The notes under the pieces are model-generated. The model had not been told where the DNA came from and made no database searches. It saw only the letters and a program-made list of their open reading frames with translations. Positions 26,292 to 34,554 of a stretch of DNA of 64,000 nt are shown here, in pieces. The stretch comes from Paraburkholderia sabiae. Lineage in GTDB: Bacteria; Pseudomonadota; Gammaproteobacteria; Burkholderiales; Burkholderiaceae. The position numbers were made by a program, and so were the translations under genes. The stretch lies in the NCBI RefSeq assembly GCF_030412785.1, contig NZ_CP125296.1, forward strand, positions 310,001 to 374,000. Direction: 5' to 3'. Positions within the stretch are counted from its first letter, which is position 1, and each line of letters starts with the position of its first letter.

Positions 26292-27644
26292 TCAGGCGGT
26301 GACGGGCTCGGCGCCCTGTTTTGCCTGCTGTCGTGCGGCGCGCGGGAAGGTTTCGGGCGCAATGCAGGTTGCGACGACCGTAACGAGCGCGAGCGCAACG
26401 AGGTAGATGACCACGGGCGTTGCGCTGCGATAGTGCGCGAGCAAAGCGGTCGCGATCATCGGCGAGAGGCCGCCGCCGAGTACCGACGAAATTTCGCGTC
26501 CGATGCCGAGGCCCGAGAAGCGCAGATGAACGGGCAGCAGTTCGCTGATGAACGCGGGCTGCGCGCCTTCAAGAATGCCGAGCGTGATGCTGTTCGCGAG
26601 AATCAGCGCGGCGATCACTTTCCACAGCACGCCTGAACTGAGCAACGCGAAGTACGGATACGCGACCAGCACCATCGCGATTGCACCGGCGAGGTACACG
26701 GGCTTGCGGCCGATCTTGTCGGTGATGTGCCCCATCAGCAGCGAGACGGGAATCATCAGCAGCATCGAAAGCGTGAGCCCGCTGAGAATCCACGTGGATT
26801 TCAGGCCCAGAAACTGGCCGTATGCAATCGAGAACGCGAAGAATATGTACGACGCGCCACCTTCGCCGAAGCGCAGGCCGAACACGGTCAGCACCTGGCG
26901 CGGGCAACGGCGCAGCACTTCGACGATCGGCATGCGGCTTTCGCCATGCGTCGCTTTCACTTCGACGAAGTCCGCGCTTTCTTCGACGGAGCGGCGCATC
27001 CAGAGTCCGAGCACGACGAGCACGGCGCTGCACAGGAACGGTACGCGCCAGCCCCAGCTGAGGAAATCGTCCGTCGCCATGTTCTGCGCGATCAGAAAGG
27101 CGGCTGTGGAGAGCACGAAGCCGAAGGCCGCGCCGCACGGGCTCCACGCAGCGAGTGCGCCGCGTTTCGATGCGGGCGCGCTTTCATGAATCAGCAGAAT
27201 GCTGCCGCTCCATTCGCCGCCCGCTGCGAGGCCCTGAAGAATGCGCAGCAGCACGAGGCCGATGGGCGCGGCGATGCCAACCTGCTGATAAGTCGGCAAA
27301 AGTCCCATGCAAACCGTCGCGACACCCATTGTCAGCAGCGTGAGCATCATCACGGTCTTGCGTCCGTAACGGTCGCCGATATGTCCGCACAGCACGCCAC
27401 CCACCGGCCGCGCGATAAAGCCGACCGTGAAGCCGCCGAATGCCGCGATGGTGCCCGTCAACGGATCGCTGCCGACAGGGAAGAACAGTTTGCCGAATAC
27501 GAGTGCAGCCGCGGTTCCATAGAGAAAGAAGTCGTACCACTCGAGTATCTGTCCGAGCACGGCCGTCGTCACCGCACGGCGAACCGTGCTTGTCTTGCGT
27601 CGAGGCATCGAGGAGGAAAGCGTGGCTGTCGCGTGAGGGTTCAT
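26292..27644 (-). CDS. MFS transporter, metabolite:H+ symporter (MHS) family
   Basis: A 450-residue carrier of the MHS type (shikimate, alpha-ketoglutarate, proline permease relatives). ILEWYDFFLYGTAAALVFGKLFFP is the family's helix 1 and GGVLCGHIGDRYGRK the conserved loop 2-3. It is the first gene of the monooxygenase operon and 30 bases before the oxygenase gene, so it probably brings in the aromatic acid substrate. The start at 27644 (MNPHATATL) is preferred; ATG at 27689 is an alternative and neither has a strong ribosome-binding site. Confidence 0.85.
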   Translation of the reverse strand: MNPHATATLSSSMPRRKTSTVRRAVTTAVLGQILEWYDFFLYGTAAALVFGKLFFPVGSDPLTGTIAAFGGFTVGFIARPVGGVLCGHIGDRYGRKTVMMLTLLTMGVATVCMGLLPTYQQVGIAAPIGLVLLRILQGLAAGGEWSGSILLIHESAPASKRGALAAWSPCGAAFGFVLSTAAFLIAQNMATDDFLSWGWRVPFLCSAVLVVLGLWMRRSVEESADFVEVKATHGESRMPIVEVLRRCPRQVLTVFGLRFGEGGASYIFFAFSIAYGQFLGLKSTWILSGLTLSMLLMIPVSLLMGHITDKIGRKPVYLAGAIAMVLVAYPYFALLSSGVLWKVIAALILANSITLGILEGAQPAFISELLPVHLRFSGLGIGREISSVLGGGLSPMIATALLAHYRSATPVVIYLVALALVTVVATCIAPETFPRAARQQAKQGAEPVTA

Positions 27645-27978
27645 GGCATTGAGCAGAGCAAGACGTTGAGGATTCCGCTTCCGTTGCATGGGAGCGGGCA
27701 GGGCGACTTGGCGATTCAGGCAGGCATGAGCGAACGATAGGAGCGAGAGAAAACACCGTCAAATTCAGGCCAAAAATGCGCGACATAAATGCCATTCATG
27801 TTGGCTTGCCGTTGAAAACCGCTGCGACAGAGCGCGTGGAAAAGCAAATAAGGCACGCTTATCGAAGGTTCTTTATTTGACTGATTTGACCGTGCATATC
27901 GACGAACTTAGATTGCGGTCCTCGTAAGAGCCGCGGCGCAGCCATCGTTCGCTGCGTCATTCAATCGAAGCAGTCGAT
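27645..27978. other. divergent promoter region of MHS carrier and porin
   Basis: 334 bases without a gene. It is AT-richer towards the porin side. A wide inverted repeat CAAATAA-N21-TTATTTG (27846-27880) is the only clear structure and could be a regulator site for either gene, possibly for the LysR of the oxygenase operon. Confidence 0.5.
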
Positions 27979-29217
27979 ATGAACGGGATGACGAAATCCA
28001 TGAGAATCAAAACAGCAACGGCAGTCGGCGCAATGATGTTGTTTGAAATCGGATTCGCAGGCGTGGCGCACGCGCAGAGTTCGGTGACGATGTACGGCAT
28101 CGTCGACGATGGTTTCAACTGGACGTCGAATGCGGGCGGCCACAATCTGTACAACGTGTCGAGCGGCGTCATGCAGGCGAGCCGCTGGGGCGTGCGTGGC
28201 AGGGAGGACCTTGGCGGCGGACTCGCTGCGCTCTTCGTGCTCGAAAACGGCTTCGATCTGAATAGCGGATCGCTGGGACAGAAGAACCGCGGCAGCACGC
28301 AAGGACTGATGTTCGGACGCCAGGCGTATGTGGGTTTATCGAGCGCGTATGGCTCGATGTTGCTTGGTCGTCAATACGATTCCGTCGTCGATTATGTCGG
28401 CCCGTTCGAAGCAGGCGATCAATGGGGCGGTTATATCGCCGCGCATCCGGGCGATCTCGACAACATCAACAACGCGTATCGCGTGAACAATGCGATCAAG
28501 TACACGAGCGCGAACTACGCGGGTCTCACGTTTGGCGGCGTGTATAGCCTGGGCGGCGTGGCGGGCGAAGCGTCGCGCAACCAGGTGTGGTCGCTCGGCG
28601 CCGGTTACGCGAACGGGCCGCTTTCGCTGGGCGTCGGTTATCTGAATGCGCGCAATCCGAACGTCGGTTTCTTCGGCGACAACGGCGCGAGTACGGCAGC
28701 GACGGCAGGCACGAACTTCATTTCATCGCCTGTTTATAGCGGTTATGCGTCGGCGCGAACGTATCAGGTGATTGCGGCGGGCGCGGCTTATACGTTCGGC
28801 GCGGCGACGCTCGGCGCGACGTACTCGAATACGCAGTTCAGGAATCTCGGCGACACGGTGGAGTCCGGGCCGAATCCGCGTGGCTATCGCGGCAATGCGA
28901 CTTTCAACAACGCGGAAGTGAACTTCAAGTATCAGATCACGCCTGCGTTCCTCGTCGGCGCCGCGTTCGACTATACGCATGGTGGCAGCGTGGATTCATC
29001 GTCGGGAACAAACCCAGGCGCGCGCTACTATCAGGGCGCACTCGGCGCAGACTATTTTCTGTCGAAGCGCACGGACGTCTATCTGATCGGCGTTTATCAG
29101 AAGGCATCGGGAACGGACTCGACGGGCACCGCCGCCGTCGCGGCCATCAACAATCTGACGCCTTCCACCAGCGACCGGCAAAGCACGGTGCGCGTCGGTA
29201 TCCGGCACAAGTTCTGA
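27979..29217 (+). CDS. Gram-negative trimeric porin (OmpC/porin_4 type)
   Basis: A 412-residue outer-membrane porin of the beta-proteobacterial type. A signal peptide ends at AHAQ, followed by SSVTMYGIVDDGFNW, the standard first strand. Diagnostic parts are SRWGVRGREDLGGGLAALF, FGRQAYVGLSSAYGSMLLGRQYDSVVD split across loop 3, and a terminal aromatic strand ending in RHKF. ATGs at 27979, 27988 and 28000 are all possible starts. It probably serves uptake for the neighbouring catabolic genes. A terminator follows at 29228. Confidence 0.92.
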   Translation: MNGMTKSMRIKTATAVGAMMLFEIGFAGVAHAQSSVTMYGIVDDGFNWTSNAGGHNLYNVSSGVMQASRWGVRGREDLGGGLAALFVLENGFDLNSGSLGQKNRGSTQGLMFGRQAYVGLSSAYGSMLLGRQYDSVVDYVGPFEAGDQWGGYIAAHPGDLDNINNAYRVNNAIKYTSANYAGLTFGGVYSLGGVAGEASRNQVWSLGAGYANGPLSLGVGYLNARNPNVGFFGDNGASTAATAGTNFISSPVYSGYASARTYQVIAAGAAYTFGAATLGATYSNTQFRNLGDTVESGPNPRGYRGNATFNNAEVNFKYQITPAFLVGAAFDYTHGGSVDSSSGTNPGARYYQGALGADYFLSKRTDVYLIGVYQKASGTDSTGTAAVAAINNLTPSTSDRQSTVRVGIRHKF

Positions 29218-29227
29218 TGATGTTGTC

Positions 29228-29260
29228 GCGAGCCGCGCGCATCTCGCGGCTCGCATTTTT
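29228..29260 (+). terminator. rho-independent terminator of the porin gene
   Basis: A perfect 10-base stem GCGAGCCGCG/CGCGGCTCGC with a 7-base loop is followed by ATTTTT. It begins 11 bases after the porin stop and separates it from a convergent porin gene. Confidence 0.88.
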
Positions 29261-29278
29261 CACAGCGGCTAAAGGCTT

Positions 29279-30418
29279 TTAGAACCGGTGCCGTATGCCA
29301 ACGGCAACGACAACCTGCTGATCGTTCGACGAAGGGCTTTGTCCGCTGATATCGGCAGTGAGACCCGAGCCGTCGCTGGCGATGTGCTGATAGCTCGCCT
29401 GCACATACAGATCGGTTCGCTTCGACAGGAAGTAGTCGGTTTGCACCGACACCTCATGCCACTTCGGATGATGCTGGCCCGTCGCGTTCGACATCGAGCC
29501 CGACGTGTACGTGTATTCGCCGTTCAGCGCGATCGTCGGTGTGAGTGCGTAATTCGCGTTGACTTCATAGTTGCTGAAGTTCATGCCCTGGCCATTCGCA
29601 GCGAGACCGAGACTGTTTGCACCGTTGATCGTCGCGACTCCGCCGAGTTGCGTGCGCGTCCACACGAAGCCGAACGTTGCAGCGCCGATCGCGTAGCTGC
29701 CGCCCGCGCCGTAAGTGCGTTGGCGCGCGGCGATGAACGTGCGATCGGTCAGCGTCAACGCGCCGTTCGTGTTGCTGCTGCCGCCGTTGTTCGCCTGGAA
29801 GTAGCCTGCACCGAGACGCAGCGGACCCGCTTCATACGATGTGCCGAAGCTGTATAGCCTGTTGTCGTCGAATCCACCCGCTTCGTTCGAGAAGCCATAC
29901 AACGCGCCGAATTTCACGCCCGCATAGCTGTTGCTCGCGAACTTCACCGAGTTGTTCACGCGGAACGAGTTGTTCAGATTGTCGTTGTCGTACGGGTGCG
30001 CGGAGAGGTTATTGCCGCCGGGATGATGCCCTGTGAAGCTGAGCGGCGCGAGATAGTCGACGACGGAATCGTATTGACGTCCGAGTGTCACGGTGCCGAG
30101 TCTGTCGTTCGCGAGGCCCGCATAAGCCTGATAACCGAACAGACGTCCACCCTGACGCAGCGTGCCGTTCATCACGCTGAAGCCATTTTCCAGCTGAAAG
30201 ATCGCTTTCGTGCCGCCGCCGAGGTCTTCGCGTCCGAGCATGCCCCAGTGGCTGCCCGTCACGTTGCCGCTGCCCGCTTGCCACGCGCTGCTGCCTTTCT
30301 GGTTGTCGGTGTAGGAGAGTCCCGCATCGATCACGCCGTAAAGCGTGACGCTGTTTTGTGCCTGCACATGGCATGCGTAGCTTGCCGCGATCGCTGCCAT
30401 GACGAGTGTCTTTTTCAT
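29279..30418 (-). CDS. Gram-negative trimeric porin, second copy
   Basis: A 379-residue porin with a signal peptide (MKKTLVMAAIAASYACHVQAQ) and mature start NSVTLYGVIDAGLSY. SHWGMLGREDLGGGTKAIF and a final RHRF strand confirm the family. AGGGGAAAAA is a good ribosome-binding site before the ATG at 30418. It faces the other porin across a shared 61-base spacer; the two are related but not near-identical. It lies 133 bases downstream of the iron ABC transporter operon on the same strand and could be part of it or independent. Confidence 0.92.
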   Translation of the reverse strand: MKKTLVMAAIAASYACHVQAQNSVTLYGVIDAGLSYTDNQKGSSAWQAGSGNVTGSHWGMLGREDLGGGTKAIFQLENGFSVMNGTLRQGGRLFGYQAYAGLANDRLGTVTLGRQYDSVVDYLAPLSFTGHHPGGNNLSAHPYDNDNLNNSFRVNNSVKFASNSYAGVKFGALYGFSNEAGGFDDNRLYSFGTSYEAGPLRLGAGYFQANNGGSSNTNGALTLTDRTFIAARQRTYGAGGSYAIGAATFGFVWTRTQLGGVATINGANSLGLAANGQGMNFSNYEVNANYALTPTIALNGEYTYTSGSMSNATGQHHPKWHEVSVQTDYFLSKRTDLYVQASYQHIASDGSGLTADISGQSPSSNDQQVVVAVGIRHRF

Positions 30419-30551
30419 TTTTTCCCCTGTTTTAAGATTTGAACGATGCGACGAGCCACGCCGCAGCGCGGCGCTTGCCGGATGGCGAGCGTCGTGCTTC
30501 GAAACGAATGCGGCGTGGTGAGGGTGGCTGGCTGGGTCGCTCGACGAATGT

Positions 30552-31367
30552 CTAGCGGCTGGCGATGCCGTCCTGAACGGCGAGTCCGTCGATCAGGACT
30601 TGATGCTGGCCGCGCGAGCAAGGCTCGATTCGCGCGGTAACACCGAATACTTCTGCAAGGCTTGCTTGCGTAATGACTTCTGCGCTCGCGCCGAAGCCCG
30701 CGATGCGGCCTGCGTGCAGCAGCATCGCGTGATCGCACGCGCGCATGGCGGTGTTGATGTCGTGCAGCACGACGACCGTCACGATGCCGCGTTCACGCGT
30801 GATGTCGCGCAGCACGCGCATCACGTGAAACTGATAGTTGAGATCGAGCGCGGAGAGCGGTTCGTCGAGCAGCAGCACTTGCGGTTCGCGCACCAGCGCT
30901 TGCGCAATGCCGACGAGTTGCCTTTGACCGCCCGACAGTTCATCGAGCGAGCGTGACGCTAGCGCATCGATTCCGAGCCGTTCGAGCACGGTGCGCGCGT
31001 TCGCGAGATCGTCCGCGCGCGTGGCGTGCGCGCGAAACGCGCCACGTGTCGCGCAACTCGCGACGAGCACGGATTCCAGCACTTGCAGCTTCACGCCTGC
31101 CGGCAACGATTGCGGCAAATACACGACGCTGTGCGAACGCGCGCTCATCGCCGACAGTTCGAGCGCGGCGCCGTCGAGCGTCAGTTGGCCCGCATGCGCG
31201 CGCGTGAGACCCGCGAGCGCACGCAGCAGCGTCGACTTGCCGCTGCCGTTCGGACCGAGCAGTGCGGTGATCTGGCCGCGCGGCAACGGTCCTGCATCGA
31301 GCGATCTCAGCACGGGGCGCTTGCCGTATTGCACGCTGAGGCCGTGAATCGAGAGACCACGACTCAT
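30552..31367 (-). CDS. ABC transporter ATP-binding protein, iron-siderophore/cobalamin type
   Basis: A 271-residue ATPase of the FepC/BtuD type. Walker A GPNGSGKS is at 38-45, the signature LSGGQ at 144-148 and Walker B VLLLDEP at 164-170, followed by the D-loop SALD and switch histidine in VLHD. The ATG at 31367 has AAGGAG upstream and overlaps the permease stop by 4 bases (ATGA), so the two are translationally coupled. A longer frame extending to 32606 is antisense-like sequence over the permease and is not part of the protein. Confidence 0.93.
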   Translation of the reverse strand: MSRGLSIHGLSVQYGKRPVLRSLDAGPLPRGQITALLGPNGSGKSTLLRALAGLTRAHAGQLTLDGAALELSAMSARSHSVVYLPQSLPAGVKLQVLESVLVASCATRGAFRAHATRADDLANARTVLERLGIDALASRSLDELSGGQRQLVGIAQALVREPQVLLLDEPLSALDLNYQFHVMRVLRDITRERGIVTVVVLHDINTAMRACDHAMLLHAGRIAGFGASAEVITQASLAEVFGVTARIEPCSRGQHQVLIDGLAVQDGIASR

Positions 31368-32446
31368 TGCGCCGCTCCTTGTGAACGCACGACGATCGCG
31401 AGAAAGAGCGGAATGCCGACGAGCGCCGTCACGATGCCGACGGGAATCAGCACGCCGGGCACGATGGTCTTCGACGCAATCGATGCAAGCGACAGCATCA
31501 GCGCGCCGAGCAGCGCGCTGCCGGGCAGATAGAAGCGATGGTCCTCGCCGAACACGGCACGCGCGATATGCGGCGCAATCAGCCCGACGAAGCCGATCGT
31601 GCCGACGAACGACACAGCCAGCGCCGACAGCACCGACACGCGCAGCAGCGTGCCGAGCCGCAGACGTCGTACGTCGATGCCGAAACTCGCCGCGCGATCT
31701 TCGCCGAGCCGCAGCGCCGTGAGCGTCCACGCGTTGCGCATCGATAATGGCAACGCAATAGCGAGCGCGACGGCAAGCACGGCGATCTTCGGCCAATCTG
31801 CACGCGCGAGCGAGCCGAGCGTCCAGAACACGAGTCCTTGCAGCGCGTCGGCGGAAGCGATGAACTGCATCAGCGACACGAGCGCATGGAACGCGAACAC
31901 GAGCGCGATGCCGAGCAGCACGACGCCCGACGTGTTCATCCCGCGCCAGCGCGCGACGCCGTCGAGCAGCAGCGCCGACATGAACGCGAACAGAAACGCG
32001 TTCGCCGACACGACCCACGTCTGTGCGATGCCAGGCAACGTGACATCGAGCACGATGGCGAGCGACGCGCCGAATGCCGCCGCCGCCGATACGCCGAGTG
32101 TGTACGGACTCGCGAGCGGATTGTTGAGGATGGTCTGCATTTCCGCGCCCGACAGTCCGAGCGACGCGCCCACCAGCAGCGCCATCACCGCGTACGGCAT
32201 GCGGATCTGCCACACGATCACGTTCGTCGCGGCATCGGCGGATGCGTGATGAAACACTGCTTGCAGCAGCGTGGAAATGGACAAGCCGGACGGGCCCGAG
32301 CGCAGATCGAACAGCAACGATCCCGCGATCAGCAACGCGACCGCGCACAGCCACAGCACGCGCAGACGCGTCATGCGCAGATATGGCTGCACGCTGGCAT
32401 CTTGCTGCGTGTGCGCGGGACGGAGCGCGGAAAGAGAGTCGGACAT
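31364..32446 (-). CDS. FecCD-family ABC permease
   Basis: A 360-residue inner-membrane permease of the FecCD/BtuC family with about ten predicted helices. Conserved parts are FQTILNNPLASPYTLGVSAAAAFGA-like sequence around residue 110 and the FVGLIAPHIAR motif near residue 280. Substrates of the family are ferric siderophores, haem or cobalamin. It lies between the binding-protein and ATPase genes in one operon. Only one permease gene is present, so the pore would be a homodimer. Confidence 0.93.
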   Translation of the reverse strand: MSDSLSALRPAHTQQDASVQPYLRMTRLRVLWLCAVALLIAGSLLFDLRSGPSGLSISTLLQAVFHHASADAATNVIVWQIRMPYAVMALLVGASLGLSGAEMQTILNNPLASPYTLGVSAAAAFGASLAIVLDVTLPGIAQTWVVSANAFLFAFMSALLLDGVARWRGMNTSGVVLLGIALVFAFHALVSLMQFIASADALQGLVFWTLGSLARADWPKIAVLAVALAIALPLSMRNAWTLTALRLGEDRAASFGIDVRRLRLGTLLRVSVLSALAVSFVGTIGFVGLIAPHIARAVFGEDHRFYLPGSALLGALMLSLASIASKTIVPGVLIPVGIVTALVGIPLFLAIVVRSQGAAQ

Positions 32447-32461
32447 GGGCGCAACCGTCGT

Positions 32462-33700
32462 TCAGTGCGAAGCCTGCAGCGCGGACGGCGCGAGCGGCGT
32501 ATCGACCCATTCGGTGCCTTGCGGCGGCACGGCGAGGAAGCGCTTGTACAGTTCGGCTTGCGTCGCGTGCACGTCGAGATCGGCGAACTGCTTCGGATAG
32601 AACCACTTCGCGAACGCTTCGATGGCGAGAATGTTGTACGGCGAGTCGTAGTAGTTGTGCGAGATGCCGTGCGCGTTGCCGTCGTGAATCGCCTTGATCG
32701 TGTCGAAGCCGGGGCGTGCGATCAGTTGCGCGAGGCTCGCGCGCGCGTCGTGCTCGCTCGTCAGCGTGCCGACGCGCAGCGACGCGAGGCCCGGTTTCGT
32801 GCGGCTGCCCGTCGCGATGTAGACGTCGGGCTGCGCGGCAATCACCTGTTCCATGCTGATGTCGCCGAGCACGCCAGGCACGAGGCCCTGCGCGATATTG
32901 CGTCCGCCCGCAGCCTGCACGAACTCGCCGAAGTTGCCGTTGCCTGCCGTATGGCAGCAGCCCGCATCCCAGACGCCTGCGAGCAGATCGACGAAGACCT
33001 TCGGACGCTGCGCTTCAGGCACGCGATTCACGACGCTCTGCACGCGCGCCAGATGCTGTTGATAGAACTGCGCGTACGCATTCGCCTGCTGATCGCGATG
33101 CAGCACCGCGCCGAGCAGCTTGATGCTCGGCAGCGTGTTTTGCAGCGGATGCAGACGGAAATCGACGAATACGACGGTCGTGCCCGTTGCTTCCAGTTGC
33201 TTCACGAGCGCGTTGTAGCGGCTCGGGCCGTGGCCGCCCAGGCTGAAGATCGCGAGGTCGGGCTTGAGGCTCAGCGCTTTCTCGTCGCTAATGCTGTCTT
33301 CCGTCGCTTTGCCGATCAGCGGAATCGACTTGATTTCAGGGAATTTCTGCGCGTACGCGTCGTAGGTCTGCGGATCCATCAGCGGCAGATCGCCTTGCCA
33401 GCCGACAATGCGCGCGAGCGGCTTCTGTCCTTCGAGCAGCGCGACCGCCGACAGCAAACGGCTTTCACCGAGCAGGATGCGCTGCGGTTCGGCGACGGGC
33501 ACGCGTATCGTGCGGCCTGCGACGTCGGTGACGGTGGCAGGCGCCGTTGCGCTCGCAGCTTGCGCCGCGAATACCGAAGTACTCGCTGTGAACGAAGCGC
33601 CCGCCGTCAACACGAGCGCGGCAACAGTAACGGAAGAGACAGCGCGCGCCGCCGTCGAAACAACCCGCCCGCAGGCCAAAGAAAGCACGGAAATCGACAT
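32462..33700 (-). CDS. periplasmic substrate-binding protein of the iron/siderophore ABC importer
   Basis: A 412-residue class III (TroA-like/BtuF-type) binding protein. A long signal sequence ends near FAAQA, then TVTDVAGRTIRVP, the normal start of the family's first lobe. PDLAIFSLGGHGPS and PDVYIATGSRTKPG mark the two lobes. An unusual DAGCCHTAGNGNF stretch has adjacent cysteines and a histidine that might bind metal or haem. A Fur-like box lies 16 bases upstream of the ATG. No TonB-dependent receptor adjoins, so the outer-membrane partner must be elsewhere. Confidence 0.88.
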   Translation of the reverse strand: MSISVLSLACGRVVSTAARAVSSVTVAALVLTAGASFTASTSVFAAQAASATAPATVTDVAGRTIRVPVAEPQRILLGESRLLSAVALLEGQKPLARIVGWQGDLPLMDPQTYDAYAQKFPEIKSIPLIGKATEDSISDEKALSLKPDLAIFSLGGHGPSRYNALVKQLEATGTTVVFVDFRLHPLQNTLPSIKLLGAVLHRDQQANAYAQFYQQHLARVQSVVNRVPEAQRPKVFVDLLAGVWDAGCCHTAGNGNFGEFVQAAGGRNIAQGLVPGVLGDISMEQVIAAQPDVYIATGSRTKPGLASLRVGTLTSEHDARASLAQLIARPGFDTIKAIHDGNAHGISHNYYDSPYNILAIEAFAKWFYPKQFADLDVHATQAELYKRFLAVPPQGTEWVDTPLAPSALQASH

Positions 33701-33715
33701 GATATAGTTGCTGGA

Positions 33716-33730
33716 TGAGAATTATTTGCA
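33716..33730 (-). promoter_or_regulatory. Fur box upstream of the iron ABC operon
   Basis: TGAGAATTATTTGCA matches the 7-1-7 Fur consensus TGATAATNATTATCA at 11 of 14 defined positions. It lies 16 bases before the start of the binding-protein gene, where bound Fur would block initiation, and about 110 bases before the divergent response regulator gene. It fits iron repression of the importer. Confidence 0.65.
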
Positions 33731-33840
33731 TTTACGGGCGCAACTGTAGCGGCGGGATGTAATGGCGATGTGTTGAAACGGCGCACTTTTGTAATGGAAT
33801 GTGTTGAGCCGCTTTTTGCCGAGGAAAAGAAGAGCTTTTG

Positions 33841-34554
33841 ATGGACCACATACTTGTCGTCGACGACGATCCGAACATTCGCCAGCTGCTCGGCGACTAT
33901 CTGCGCAGCATGGGCTATCAGGCGACGACGGCCACCAACGGCGCGCAGATGAAGCAGATCGTCGCGACCTTGCCCGTCGATCTCGTGGTGCTCGACCTGA
34001 TGCTAGACGGCGAAGACGGACTCGAACTCACGCGCGAGTTGCGCCGCGAGCGCGGCATGCCGATCGTGATTCTGAGTGCGCGCGGCGGGCTGCTCGACCG
34101 GATACTCGGGCTCGAAATGGGCGCGGACGATTATCTGCCCAAGCCCTTCGATCCGCGCGAACTGGTCGCGAAGATCAAGTCGGTGTTGCGGCGCGCGCGC
34201 AGCATGCCGGGCACGCGGCCCGCCGATGCCGCCGCTTTCGTCAGTTTCTCCGGCTGGCGGCTCGATACGCGGATGAAGCAGATGCTGTCGCCCGAAGGCG
34301 TGGTCGTGTCGCTCGGCGGCTCCGATTACCGGACGCTGCGTACGTTGCTCGATCATCCGAACCGGCCGCTGTCGCGCGAATTCCTGCTCGACCATGTGTT
34401 CGGCAAGGAGCACACGCCGCTCGACCGTTCGATCGACGTGTGCGTCAGCCGTCTGCGTCATCATCTGAAGGACGCGGCACGCAGCGCCGCGCTGATCCGC
34501 ACGGTGCGCAACGAAGGCTACATGCTGGTCGCGGACGTCGCGTTCGAAGCGTGA
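33841..34554 (+). CDS. OmpR-family response regulator
   Basis: A 237-residue response regulator. The receiver domain (1-120) has the acidic pair at D8-D10 and the phosphorylation site D52 in VVLDLMLDGEDG; the C-terminal winged helix (about 135-230) has RSIDVCVSRLRHHLKDA. The start at 33841 is ATG; a TTG one codon earlier is in frame. The stop overlaps the start of the histidine kinase gene (TGATG), so the pair is coupled. It resembles OmpR-type regulators of outer-membrane and osmotic responses, but the signal is unknown. Confidence 0.92.
   Translation: MDHILVVDDDPNIRQLLGDYLRSMGYQATTATNGAQMKQIVATLPVDLVVLDLMLDGEDGLELTRELRRERGMPIVILSARGGLLDRILGLEMGADDYLPKPFDPRELVAKIKSVLRRARSMPGTRPADAAAFVSFSGWRLDTRMKQMLSPEGVVVSLGGSDYRTLRTLLDHPNRPLSREFLLDHVFGKEHTPLDRSIDVCVSRLRHHLKDAARSAALIRTVRNEGYMLVADVAFEA

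Noticed and set aside
30552..32606. 684-residue frame as one large ABC fusion protein
   Set aside because: Only the last 271 residues are an ATPase; the upstream part is out-of-frame permease sequence. The ATG at 31367 has a strong ribosome-binding site and overlaps the permease stop.
31838..33718. 626-residue plus-strand frame over the FecCD permease and binding-protein genes
   Set aside because: Low-complexity Arg/Glu/Ala-rich shadow; the minus-strand genes are clear.
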